Assembly (NCBI RefSeq): GCF_024199845.1
Contig: NZ_JANADO010000001.1
Location: 5,828,001 to 5,892,000 of the forward strand
Direction: 5' to 3'
Source: Bradyrhizobium sp. CCGB12
GTDB lineage: Bacteria > Pseudomonadota > Alphaproteobacteria > Rhizobiales > Xanthobacteraceae
DNA: 64,000 nt
Part shown: piece by piece, positions 50,315 through 60,528 of the stretch
Numbering within the stretch: the first letter of the stretch is position 1
Layout: each line of letters begins with the position of its first letter
Translations under genes and position numbers: made by a program
The notes under the pieces: model-generated
Seen by the model: only the letters and a program-made list of their open reading frames with translations
Told to the model about the DNA's origin: nothing
Databases searched by the model: none

Positions 50315-50398
50315 CTGGCATGATCAAACCACTAGCTATAACCATACCATTGCAGCAACTTTATTCGGGATACAGATGTGGCGCATAAGTTTAGAGGA

Positions 50399-50602
50399 AT
50401 GCTCGGCATTCACACAGATGGTCCGGATGTCACGCCGAATGAGCTGGTGCTGACCACCTATAACGGACCGCATCTGGTGACGTATTGGCGGCTTCTTGAT
50501 GCCGACGATGACGAGAAGTGGTCCGAGCGATTATTGGCCGCTGGCCACGATGATATCCGCGGCGGCAGTTGTCCATTCATTCTCGCGCTCAAGGGGGTCT
50601 GA
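50399..50602 (+). CDS. Hypothetical small protein
   Basis: An acidic reading of 67 aa from ATG 50399 (GTG at 50378 gives 74). It contains PNELVLTTYNGPHLVTYWRLLDADDDEKWSER, which looks like folded protein rather than chance, but I recognise no family. It is convergent with the DUF4239 gene. Confidence 0.4.
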   Translation: MLGIHTDGPDVTPNELVLTTYNGPHLVTYWRLLDADDDEKWSERLLAAGHDDIRGGSCPFILALKGV

Positions 50603-50642
50603 TTGCCTCTCGGAAATGTCGTCACTCCGGTTCATCCCATCC

Positions 50643-51419
50643 TCATTCCGCTGCGATTTTAGCGACCTCTGCCAGAGGTCGCGGTTCTACTCGGATATCA
50701 CCGGAAAAAGGACGCTCTTGCAGACCAATGAGACCCAGCGCTATCACGACGGCAATTGAGAACACGCTTAGTGCCGCAATTTGTGCACCAGCCTTCTTCA
50801 GGTGCGCCAACCCGATTGATATCTGTGTCACCACGCCAAGGATCAGGACGAGAATCCATTTGGCATCGATCGTGCGGTCCGAAGCCAACGCGAGCCGTTC
50901 GGAGCGCGCGCTGCCCGCTCCGACTGCCGCATTTAGCAGGGCCGTCTGCACCGCAGCGCCCGCTGCTTGACCGATCTGAGGATCGCTCACTTCGCGCAGC
51001 AAAGCGTCATAGACGGACTCAACCGATTTGGCATCCTGGTCCTGCGCCATCGCCGGCCACTCGTCATTCACGAGGGCGGCGACGTATTTCGCAAGCACTG
51101 AGCGGAGGTCACCCATATCCGAGACGGCCGCGTTACTAACAGTATAGATGTTGCGCAGTTCGGCCGCCTCCGACTGCACCGCGCGGGCCGCTTGACGGTT
51201 GCGATCGGTTATATCATTGGCCAACACTCCGGTCAGGAACGCAAACAACACTCCGACCGTGCCGAAGAACGGAGCGACCACGCCATCTACGCGGCGCACC
51301 GGCACAACTGTTGCAGGGCTGAAACTCGCGATCACAATGACAGCGCCAGTCGTTGCGTAAAGAGCGATGAGGACCGCAAACAGTTCAAATGCTGAACAGT
51401 CTAACCAAGCTTTGATCAT
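50643..51419 (-). CDS. DUF4239-family membrane protein
   Basis: ATG 51419 gives 258 aa; the longer frame from 51467 adds no conserved part. Four hydrophobic segments are seen (about 8-35, 45-70, and two near the C-terminus, ILVLILGVVTQISIGL and IAALSVFSIAVVIAL). The block DRNRQAARAVQSEAAELRNIY is characteristic of DUF4239. Function is unknown; the family resembles bestrophin-like membrane proteins. Confidence 0.82.
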   Translation of the reverse strand: MIKAWLDCSAFELFAVLIALYATTGAVIVIASFSPATVVPVRRVDGVVAPFFGTVGVLFAFLTGVLANDITDRNRQAARAVQSEAAELRNIYTVSNAAVSDMGDLRSVLAKYVAALVNDEWPAMAQDQDAKSVESVYDALLREVSDPQIGQAAGAAVQTALLNAAVGAGSARSERLALASDRTIDAKWILVLILGVVTQISIGLAHLKKAGAQIAALSVFSIAVVIALGLIGLQERPFSGDIRVEPRPLAEVAKIAAE

Positions 51420-52325
51420 TGGGTTAGGCGATCCTCTATGCAAGGCAACGCATCCGATTAGAAACATATGAGCATTGAGCCGCCCGATAATATATCGGCT
51501 AGCGAAAGCACAACCAAGGGCCCGCGATAGAATCGATCAGGGATTGGGTTCGTTCGCTCAAGGATCTTCTCTTCTTTCCCAAAAAAATGCCAAGTGCTCA
51601 CTCCACTGCTCTTTTTGACTTCCGATCAAACTACTGGAGACACTGGCAACGGGACCATCCCTTGGCGCAGATCCTGCGCCCTCTACGAAGACGCTCGGAC
51701 ACAACCACATCCACCTGCGTTGGGATGGGCACAGTTCAAAGAAAAAGCCGGATTCGACACGTCTTGACCTGGAATCCAGGCGCGAGGAGGTCCGCTGCTC
51801 GTGCGGTTCGACCTGGGCCAGTGGGACTAAGCCGAATAGCACGATTGAACCCCTGATAGAAAAACAATTTCGACTGACGATCACGTGAACTCGGCAAGAA
51901 AGATCGCTTCGTCATGCGAACGATTTTTTCTTGCGATTCATCGACCCGGCGATTGTCCGCTTCTAACGAATTGCTTGGATGCGCCCGTGCGTCCCTCTTC
52001 TTTGTGGAAAAGGGGGAAGCTGTCCCTCAGTGGAAAGCGACGATGCTTATGATCGTTTGGTTAGGCTGTGATGTATGACGCGGTCCACAGCGCAACCACC
52101 CCATTCCGATTCGCGAGTTTAGTCTGACTAATCCTCGCGTTTGTGCTGAGCCCGGCCAGGATTTTCATAGCGATGGGGGCGTCCGTCCGTTGAAATCCCG
52201 CGCAACGGCATCAAGAACGGCTGAAGTCCTGCACCACTAGCGAGGTACCTTAGTGTGGTGATCTGGCGTTCCCAGAGTTGGCCCATCTGTTGACGGGCGT
52301 CAGCCCGCTGCTGCCCCGGTGCCAC

Positions 52326-52345
52326 GGCATCTGCCATTGTCCCGC
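52326..52345. repeat. 20-base direct repeat, copy 1
   Basis: GGCATCTGCCATTGTCCCGC is identical to 53106-53125, and both copies are followed by related sequence (CGATCGCCGC-like). It looks like a decayed duplicated segment. Confidence 0.7.
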
Positions 52346-53105
52346 ATCGCCTCAATCGCCGCAACGATGCGGTCGGTGAGATGCTGGTGAATAACGAAGC
52401 GCTCCTTGCTCATGTCGTCTCTCCTTGTTTGCGGTTACCGGCCATCGGCGAGCGGAGGGACGCGGAGAGACGGATGCCGTACCCGAAGGGCGCGGCCTGC
52501 GCGAGGGCTCGACCATTGCGGCGGACGGAATCCGCGTCAGGTCAGCCGATGAGCATGGCCGGTGGGCGCAAAGGAGAGAGGGCAAGGCAAGCGAGAGCAG
52601 GCAGAAGCATGAGCTATGGGCCGCGCCGCCGGTCTAAGCCCGCGGAGCGGATGGGGTATGTGCGTGGCATCGAGAGGGATCATGAAACGTATAAGTAAGC
52701 AAATTCCAGCTAGCGACGGTGATGGACGATGAGATCCAGCGGTCTCAACTATCTGATTTGGTGGGCTAGTGGTCACGTACGGCCCGCACTTCGCCGACGG
52801 CTTTCGAGGATGTTACAACGGCGACCTGGTGAGCTGGCTGGTGAAGGGGACTATGCGTATGGCTGTGCGTGCGCGCAGATTGCGGGCGGAAGAGTTCCGT
52901 CGGCTGGAGCAGAGTTACCTGGTACAGGCCCATCACTCGCCGGGAGGGATCGAACGGGACAGCTTACTGAATCTCCCAGGTTCGGGGCCGAGCAAATCGA
53001 GAGACGCGCGGTGATCGGCAAGACGGTGGTGCTCTGCGCTATCGGCGCGCTCGTGCCACTTGCCGTCCTGTACATTCCTTAATGTGCCGCCGCCGTCGAT
53101 GTCAT

Positions 53106-53125
53106 GGCATCTGCCATTGTCCCGC
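53106..53125. repeat. 20-base direct repeat, copy 2
   Basis: Second copy of the 52326-52345 sequence in the same orientation, 780 bases downstream, with similarity continuing weakly for about 40 bases. Confidence 0.7.
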
Positions 53126-54607
53126 CCCGGCGTCGATCGCCGCTACGACGATGGTCAGGTCCCAAGGGAGAGGTGAACGGTTTGCCAACTGAGATATTTG
53201 ATCGACGTCACGTGAGAAAAAGCCTCTCGTCGGCCTTCACCTGATCCATTTTCTGCAGACGGAAGACCTCCTCGACAGTGACAATCCCGGGTGATGTCGT
53301 GGATGCCGCGATCCTTGAGGATGCGTGCGAAAACATTCTTCATCGCCGCGACCGACGCACGGATCGCGTGATTCCCAGATAACCATGGCGATCTTGCCGA
53401 GCGCCTTAATCGTCAATTTCCTCGGGCAATCTCCCCTTATCGACTTCATCAAGATTCACAGCCTGCCACCAAACGTCGCGCCTGTTGACTTCCGCAAGTA
53501 GACATTGGCAACACTCGAATCTACGAACTTGCGAAAGAGGCGCGATCCGCCTCCGCAAGAATGGAGGTCGCACGACTGTCCCCGTCGAAGATCTCTACAA
53601 GCTCCTTCGCGGCGATCAGGCCGCCGCGTAGGACGGTTGCGCGCACTGCGAGCGGCTCTATCAGAGCTTCATCGACAAACATGGACCTTGAAGCGCGTGC
53701 GCGTCGTTTCCCCCGCGAATGGCTGCCTCCGGATCAGCGCGCTCAGCTTGATGCAAAGATCGTTTCGAAGTCACGGGCTCTCAAACCGGCCAGCGATACC
53801 GAATTCATCAGGGAACTATGACTGATGTTTTGCCGCTTGATGAAGAATACCCACCTAAGATCCGGGTGGTGTTTCGTCGCGCCTTGGTAGCTGGCGGCGT
53901 GATGCTTGCCCAAAAGACCGCGCTCGAAACCGATGGAAGCCGCGGTGCTTGCGCTTGCAAACCGGTTTTCTCCAAGACCACCCTCGCGACCCAAGAGTGG
54001 TGCGGGCGCCTACTAAGGCTCCCATGGGCGAGCCGCGGCAGGTGAAGGGCGCAAAAACGTCTGTGCCGTAGTGTTACTAGGGCTCTTAACGGCGCCCCGA
54101 TGGCTTTGCGGATGGGGACCGCGAGGCGATCATATTAACACTTTGCAGCGTCCGTGCAAATTCGGACCTAAGATGTCGTGCATGCGCCTCATCCTTGGGC
54201 TCTGATAAAAATGCAACCTTGACGAGGAAGCGGTTTAATAGCGATGCAATGCGCAGATTGTTGGAATTTTTCGAGCGCAAAGCCGTGATCTGTCGTCGCA
54301 TCTCGATGAGATCGAGCGGGTTATCGGCGGGTTCACTCGTCAAAACGAAACTCGTGCTATCGATAAAACGAAGCGGACGCGCCGAGTATAATGACGCGCC
54401 GTTTCGCCAAAGTGACCCCGGACGGGGCAATTGTCCGGTATATGCAACTTAGCGCGCGGGAGGCTGGTCGCAATCGAACTCGCTAGTTAAGCTTGATGTC
54501 CCAGCTGCAGGTTAATTCTGGAACTGTAGGAAGCATTCGTCCTCGATGCACCGCGCGCAGACCCCTCGCCACCCGGAGGCGGTGACGAGCCTCGGGACCG
54601 CCGGTTT

Positions 54608-54841
54608 TCATGGGCCGGGCTGTTGCTCATCTGCCGGACACGAGTCCCTGCCGTGGCGGCGGATCATCTCGCGATGGGACCGCTTGACGAAGACGCGCTC
54701 GATGCAAATGCCGACAGTCAGTGAAGCAGCCAGGGCAAAGCCGCAGGCGAGATAGCTATTCATGAAACCCCACAAAATGTTGCTACCAGCGACGATGATA
54801 AACGTGAGTATTAGGACGGAGTTGCGAATTGCCTTGACCAT
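54608..54841 (-). CDS. Small membrane protein
   Basis: A 77-aa reading with two hydrophobic helices (VLILTFIIVAGSNILWGFM and LACGFALAASLTVGICI) followed by a basic tail (VKRSHREMIRRHGRD). The positive-inside tail supports a real inner-membrane protein. No family is recognised and the ribosome site is weak. Confidence 0.45.
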   Translation of the reverse strand: MVKAIRNSVLILTFIIVAGSNILWGFMNSYLACGFALAASLTVGICIERVFVKRSHREMIRRHGRDSCPADEQQPGP

Positions 54842-54910
54842 GGTGTTCCCAGCTAATTGGCGGCAAGCTTTTAGCCTTGCTACCGTGACGATCAGAAGCG
54901 TTGATGGTCA

Positions 54911-55270
54911 TCATCCCGCCTCTTTCTGCCGCCGCGACGCCCAATCGCACCGGCCGTCGCCGAAATAAATCAGCCACGCCTCGCGCGAGTTGTCGTCCTT
55001 GCTGCGGGGCGGGTCAGTTGGCATCCAGCTATCAAAGCTGGCACCGAATTGGATCGGCAGATCAATCGATTGTGGCGCGACACGCGGCTGGGATACTGGC
55101 CTGTGTGGAATGTGCGCCGCGATTAGGTGGCCCCTGGCCTTGACGACTTTCCATTCCGTTAATCCGAACTGGATTATCGCGGCTTTGTAGTCACACCTCG
55201 CACGCCGCATCGAGGCGGCCGGCGCCTCACTGGCGGTGAACTTCTTGCGGGCTAAACATCCGTAAGCCAC
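54911..55270 (-). CDS. Hypothetical protein (doubtful)
   Basis: A 119-aa reading, or 99 aa from an inner ATG at 55210. The tail DDNSREAWLIYFGDGRCDWA reads plausibly, but no family or ribosome site is clear. It is immediately upstream of the small membrane protein on the same strand, which gives slight support. Confidence 0.3.
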   Translation of the reverse strand: MAYGCLARKKFTASEAPAASMRRARCDYKAAIIQFGLTEWKVVKARGHLIAAHIPHRPVSQPRVAPQSIDLPIQFGASFDSWMPTDPPRSKDDNSREAWLIYFGDGRCDWASRRQKEAG

Positions 55271-55995
55271 AGCCCGACCTGGTCGTCTTCTCGTTACTTC
55301 TGCTCAGTTGCGCTCTGCTCGCTTGGACAGGAATTGCCGGTCCATTGTTCGACTCCAATTGCTACGCCGGGATTGGATAAGTCGCAGACGATCATCGCTG
55401 CCTTGATAGCGCCGGCTGCAGCATGCGTGGCAGGATCGCGTGCCAGCCAGGAACCCGATCAAATTCATTCACCAACTCAGTGCGATTGCCCCTCACCTTG
55501 GTCGATAAATTCCAATACAGTCTCAGCCTGATCGATCTCACGTGAGATACGTTTCAATATCCGAATCGTTGATGCCTGCCTAGGGACAAGACCCGCTCTT
55601 TCGGGCAAGCCTCAAATGAGGCGTCAGCATTTCCTGGGTAGGGACGACGCAGTTCTGTAGCGCGCTGGTTGTGATCGATGAGAGCATCTGTTGTACCATG
55701 CTTTCTTCCGCTTGAATCAATGTTGATTGCCTCTTCTGCCTGTTGGTTCAACCTTTCTTCTAATCGATTATCGGGCGAAAGTGTCTGATTTTCGGGGCGA
55801 CGTCGCCGCTCTTCGACGGGTATATCGGCAGCTGCAGGAAGTCGGCGCAAAACGCCGGATGTGCGAGGAAAACGCGCACCGACCTTCAACATCTTGTCCA
55901 AAGGAATATTGGGGCGGCGCAAGATGAGGATTCGCATTTGTTATAGCAGCGCCTTCTGGATACGTTGTTGCCTAAACTGTGTTGGTTTTTCTCCA

Positions 55996-56214
55996 ATGAG
56001 CGTTCAAATGGAAAACGTTGTGATCGTGCGTGCATCAGGAAGGCTCCTGGACCAGTTGCGCGAAGAGGCTTACCGCATTTCACGAGGGCACAAGGCCACC
56101 TGGTGGATCGAGCGTGGTGACCAAGGGAGACGCTTTTGCTTCGAGAGCGCCGAGGCGAAAAAGGCATTCGCGTCGATTTGCGAAAACCTAGCAATTTCGT
56201 ACAGGGAAGCTTAG
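55996..56214 (+). CDS. Conserved small rhizobial protein
   Basis: ATG 55996 gives 72 aa; the earlier frame from 55861 reads poorly. MENVVIVRASGRLLDQLREEAYRIS and FCFESAEAKKAFASICENLAI have balanced hydrophobic spacing typical of a folded domain. It resembles uncharacterised small proteins seen in Bradyrhizobium; no function known. Confidence 0.5.
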   Translation: MSVQMENVVIVRASGRLLDQLREEAYRISRGHKATWWIERGDQGRRFCFESAEAKKAFASICENLAISYREA

Positions 56215-57312
56215 GGAGGTGATCCAAATCAGGGGCCAGCATAGCTGAAGGTGCCGGGATGGACGCTGGCTTGCGAACCCATGCCAAGTCTTCGAAGTAG
56301 TCGTAGAGAAATTGCGGATTCACTGCGAAGTCGTTTGCATCTGCGGCCTCGGCTGTTGGTTGGCTTGTCCGCCATCGCACAGTGCTTGTCGAACGCCTGG
56401 ATCTGCAGGAGACATCAAGACTCGCGGTAGGCGCGGCTTCCTTCTCTGAAGCATAGAGCGGCAAGAACTTGCGGGAGATGGAGCCGGCCACGCGCAGGTT
56501 GAGCTCAGAGCCGGGAGCGTTCTCGCCCCGCCGCGTCGTTGGTCTGTCAGTTTGATTTCGTCGTGACGCTTGAACGCACTTTGCTGGTCGTTCGGCCTTC
56601 TGTTGCGTCCTGTTTTGCCGCGAGCCCCGTTACCCGCGCCGTCCACGCGGCAGGCGCGCCTGTGTCTCGGCCCTCTTCATCTCCGCGGCCGATAATGAGC
56701 GCAATTTCATCAAGGCAGAAGGCGCACCACGCGACGCGAACGCATTCGCCTCGATACCGGCCTAGCCGCCTCTATCCGCATGCCTCGAGCTGCCGGGAAC
56801 GGTCATGACCCGTCCGCGGTCAACCGATATCGATCGCGGTGAGGACCAGGAAGCGCGCGACGCTTCGCCGGCAGAGCAAAACTTTATCGGGCGGAAGGCG
56901 GTGCGCAGAATGCCACATCGAAGCCACGACCGATTGGCGGATACGAGGACGAACTCGTTGCAGAGAACGATGTGCGCCGTTGCCGGCACGAAAATTGCTG
57001 TCTTGAGCCTCGAGAGTGCTGGTCAAAGCGATGTACGGAGATCGACAATGTCCTTCGTGTCGAGCGTCATAGAACGTCCGGTTCTATTCAACAACCGTGA
57101 GTTCTCTCTCCACCCCTGGTTCAGGTGCATCAGCAGAGGGCCGCCTCAATCGCTCATCATGCCGAGACTGGAAGCACGGGGAAGACGTGTGAGCTGATCA
57201 GAGCAGGCAAGGACATGCGGGGGCTGCCAATTCGACCCTGCAAACTCACAATGAGGTACGGCGTGGCTTTCGTGAACTACCGGCCTGTGCAACAACCACG
57301 ATGGAGAGCGAG
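56215..57312. other. Stretch without a recognisable gene
   Basis: No defensible gene. Open frames on both strands lack domain features. The last part must contain the promoter of the GH127 gene. Confidence 0.4.
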
Positions 57313-59271
57313 ATGAATTGGCCGACTGTTACGGAAGTCAATCTCCACCACTTACGGGTCACCGATCCGCTCTTCGGAAAATACCAGCAATTGGTGAGGG
57401 AGGTTACGATTCCCCACCAGTGGGAGGCGCTGAACGATCGTATTCCCGGAGTCGCACCGAGCCATGCCGTAGAAAACCTCCGGATCGCAGCCAACCGAGC
57501 AACTGGGGAATACTACGGTTCGGTGTTCCAGGACAGTGATTTGGCAAAATGGCTGGAAGCAGTCGCCTGGTCGTTGTGCGCCACATCCAATCCGGAACTG
57601 GAGAAAAGCGCCGATGACCTGATCGAGCTGATGGAGGCTGCGCAGCGCGGCGACGGCTATCTGAACACTTATTTCATCGTAAAGACGCCTGCGGAACGAT
57701 GGACCAACTTAACCGAATGCCACGAGCTTTACTGCGCCGGCCACTTGATTGAAGCGGGAGTCGCTTTTTTTCAAGCGACCGGTAAACGCCGCCTACTGGA
57801 CGTCGCTTGCAGGCTTGCTGACCATATTGACTTGGTTTTTGGCCCGGAGCGCGATCATTTACACGGCTATGATGGCCATCCGGAAATCGAACTTGCATTG
57901 ACACGCCTCTATGAAGTGACGCTGGAGCCGCGATATCTCACGCTAGCTAACTATTTCGTGGAGCAACGCGGCACAGAGCCGCACTTCTATGACCTAGAAT
58001 ATGAGAAGCGATCCCGCGATCGGAAAGCACACGACAAGTCCGGGATAATCAGATGGAAAGCCTATAGCCAGGCGCACCTGCCAGTCACCGAACAGCGAAC
58101 TGCAACAGGTCACGCGGTCCGATTTGTATACCTCATGACCGGGGTTGCCCATCTGGCGCGTCTGCTTCAAAACGAGCAACAACGCCAAGCTTGCCTGCGG
58201 TTATGGCAAAACATGGTGCAGCGGCAGATGTATATCACCGGCGGTATTGGCTCGCAAAGCGCAGGCGAAGCCTTCAGCAGCGACTACGATCTGCCGAATG
58301 ATACTGCGTACGCGGAAAGCTGCGCGTCGATCGGCCTGATGATGTTCGCCCGCCAGATGCTGGAGATGGAGGCGGACAGTCACTATGCGGATGTGATGGA
58401 GCGTGCTCTCTATAACACAGTATTGGGCAGCATCGCCTTGGATGGGCGGCATTTTTTCTACGCCAATCCACTTGAAGTTCATCCCAAAACGCTACGGTCC
58501 AATTACAGCTACGGTCATATCTCGCCAGTACGACAAGGCTGGTTCGGCTGCGCCTGCTGTCCGCCGAACATCGCGCGTCTTTTTACATCAATTGGTCATT
58601 ACATCTACACGCCACGCTCCGACGCGCTCTATGTCAATCTCTACATTGGCAACAGCGTGGCATTAGCGGTTGGAGAGCATACGCTACGATTGCGCATGAG
58701 CGGGAACTATCCCTGGGAGGATCGGGTGGAGATTGCCGTGGAATCTGAGCAGCCGATCACCCACTCGATCGCGCTGCGCCTGCCGGCATGGTGCAGCGCG
58801 CCGGAGGTGAAGCTGAACGGCGAACCTGTCAATTGCGAGCCGAGCAAGGGCTATTTGCACATTCACCGCACATGGCGGCAGGGCGATCGCTGCGAATTGC
58901 AACTGCCCATGAAAGTACGCCGGGTGTATGGTCATCCACGAATTCGCCACTTGGCCGGGAAAGTGGCTATACAGCGTGGCCCCCTAATTTACTGTCTGGA
59001 ACAAGCCGACAACGGGCCAGAGCTACACAATGTTTGGCTGGATGAAGACAGCCGGTTTTCGCTCGTTGAAGGTGAGGCCCTATTTGCCGGCAAACTTCTG
59101 CTGCACGCTGAGGGCTTTCGTTTGCAACACACGCTCTCTGAGGGAGCACCGCTTTATCACTACGACAAAGTACCTGGAAAGCGGCAACCGCAGCGTTTGA
59201 CATTCATTCCGTGGTTCAGCTGGGCCAACCGCGGCGAAGGTGAAATGCGGATCTGGATCAATGAGTGGTGA
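57313..59271 (+). CDS. GH127-family glycoside hydrolase (beta-L-arabinofuranosidase type)
   Basis: ATG 57313, with GGAG seven bases upstream, gives 652 aa; the frame opens four codons earlier. The Zn and nucleophile set of GH127 is present: AESCASIG supplies Glu335 and Cys337, and GCACCPPN the Cys415/416 pair that contains the nucleophile. These positions agree with the HypBA1 numbering within three residues. There is no signal peptide, so it acts in the cytosol on short sugars that have been imported. No sugar transporter or other glycosidase is encoded nearby, which suggests transfer as a single gene. Confidence 0.9.
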   Translation: MNWPTVTEVNLHHLRVTDPLFGKYQQLVREVTIPHQWEALNDRIPGVAPSHAVENLRIAANRATGEYYGSVFQDSDLAKWLEAVAWSLCATSNPELEKSADDLIELMEAAQRGDGYLNTYFIVKTPAERWTNLTECHELYCAGHLIEAGVAFFQATGKRRLLDVACRLADHIDLVFGPERDHLHGYDGHPEIELALTRLYEVTLEPRYLTLANYFVEQRGTEPHFYDLEYEKRSRDRKAHDKSGIIRWKAYSQAHLPVTEQRTATGHAVRFVYLMTGVAHLARLLQNEQQRQACLRLWQNMVQRQMYITGGIGSQSAGEAFSSDYDLPNDTAYAESCASIGLMMFARQMLEMEADSHYADVMERALYNTVLGSIALDGRHFFYANPLEVHPKTLRSNYSYGHISPVRQGWFGCACCPPNIARLFTSIGHYIYTPRSDALYVNLYIGNSVALAVGEHTLRLRMSGNYPWEDRVEIAVESEQPITHSIALRLPAWCSAPEVKLNGEPVNCEPSKGYLHIHRTWRQGDRCELQLPMKVRRVYGHPRIRHLAGKVAIQRGPLIYCLEQADNGPELHNVWLDEDSRFSLVEGEALFAGKLLLHAEGFRLQHTLSEGAPLYHYDKVPGKRQPQRLTFIPWFSWANRGEGEMRIWINEW

Positions 59272-60006
59272 TTGAGGCCATGATCGCGGACGAAGCCGTC
59301 ACGGAGGTCCGCAACGTCCTTGATTCGATCAGCGATGCGTTCCCGAGTGCCCGCCCGAGGCCGTGTGAGATCGAGCGGTAGGGATCCAGCCACGTCAACA
59401 AGGCTCGTCGCGACAAGAAACTGCCACGAACAAAACGGCGCCAAACGCGCCCTCAAGTACGCGCGTTAGTCCGCGAAATACGCTGGCAACGTAACCTTTC
59501 CTCAGTATGGCCTCCCTCGCTCTGCGTCTTCGCTTTCGAACGAGCAAGAGCTTGCTGAACCAAAGCGTCTGCCGGGAGCCACTCTCAGGCGCATCGGCTA
59601 TGGCTTGAGCGGATTAACCAGTGCAGTCATCGAGGAGAAAGCAAGTCGATGAACACTCCTAAGCCAATCAGGTAGAAAAAGAGCTGCCGCAATGAGTCCA
59701 CCGGCCCGGCTGGGGCCACCCGTACTCACCACTCCAATCGCATAGGACTGGAAAATAGCGCTGTTGTTGCCGACGCGCCTCCGGACGCGGTGCTCGAGCC
59801 GGTACCGAAGGAGCCGACCAAGCCACCGATACCCACGAGGCCGGTGAGAAGCGCCTGAGACAATATCTCCATGGCAAGCCTTTCGCCTCGCCTCGATCTG
59901 ACCCGCGTCGCTCTTTGCAAGCGAGCACCTGCTAAGGCATGGCCGCAGACGACGATGGCGTCGAGCTTAGTTATGAGTTCCTAGCGCTGAACGCAAACCT
60001 TTCGTT
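59272..60006. other. Stretch with one doubtful small frame
   Basis: A minus-strand reading from 59872 to 59726 (48 aa, beginning MEILSQALLTGLVGIGGLVG) is hydrophobic and Gly/Ser rich; it could be a small membrane peptide but has no supporting evidence. Nothing else is recognised. Confidence 0.35.
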
Positions 60007-60432
60007 TCACCGTTTGGCTGCAGACAACAGCCGGATTTCGCCGTCCTCACCTAATTGCTGGTCGCTGCGGTATTTCAACGTGACGACGTTCGCCGGCTTG
60101 CCACCCGCCCGCTTGTACAAATCGATGTCGAAAAGCAAGTCCAGGTATTCCCCGGGCTTAATGCCGCCGGTACTGAAAAGTGGCTTTCCTTCGATAACCA
60201 TTGTGCTCACCACCGTGTGCGGTTCCTTGTCCTTATTCTCAAAACGGATTTTCTCACCGACCACAATGGTGATGGGTTCCGCGCGGTCCTTGCCCCTCTC
60301 TATAAACGTTAGCTTGCCGCCCGTTCTGGTCAATTCGATCGTTTTCTCCATGTTGTAGTCGCTCTGTTGCGCGTCGACGCCAGATGTAATCACGGCTGCA
60401 AGGACGAGAGCGACGCAGATCGCGCGGGTCAT
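60007..60432 (-). CDS. Secreted cupredoxin-like protein
   Basis: A 141-aa protein with an N-terminal signal peptide (residues 1-21, ending GVDAQ). The body has the cupredoxin pattern IVVGEKIRFENKDKEPHTVVS and FSTGGIKPGEYLDLLFD. One His is visible, in EPHTV, but the Cys, second His and Met of a type I copper site are absent, so the fold is kept without an obvious metal centre. It lies 97 bases downstream of a secreted zinc protease on the same strand. Confidence 0.72.
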   Translation of the reverse strand: MTRAICVALVLAAVITSGVDAQQSDYNMEKTIELTRTGGKLTFIERGKDRAEPITIVVGEKIRFENKDKEPHTVVSTMVIEGKPLFSTGGIKPGEYLDLLFDIDLYKRAGGKPANVVTLKYRSDQQLGEDGEIRLLSAAKR

Positions 60433-60528
60433 CTACAGCTCCTGAATTGCGAGAGGCCGTCCTGAGCGCAGCGAAGCCCTTGATCAAGAGATTTGCTATC
60501 AGCTGACCGGACGGCGGCTCGCCGCGCA

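Larger units (their letters stand above)
51468..54600. other. Long non-coding or decayed stretch
   Basis: Over 3 kb I find no gene I can defend. Open frames on both strands switch often and lack recognisable domains; readings near 52769-53014 and 53561-53821 on the plus strand may be remains of small genes. A 20-base repeat (52326 and 53106) hints at a partial duplication. Confidence 0.5.

Noticed and set aside
60007..60432. Functional copper-binding cupredoxin
   Set aside because: Only one of the expected ligands is visible; Cys, second His and Met are missing.
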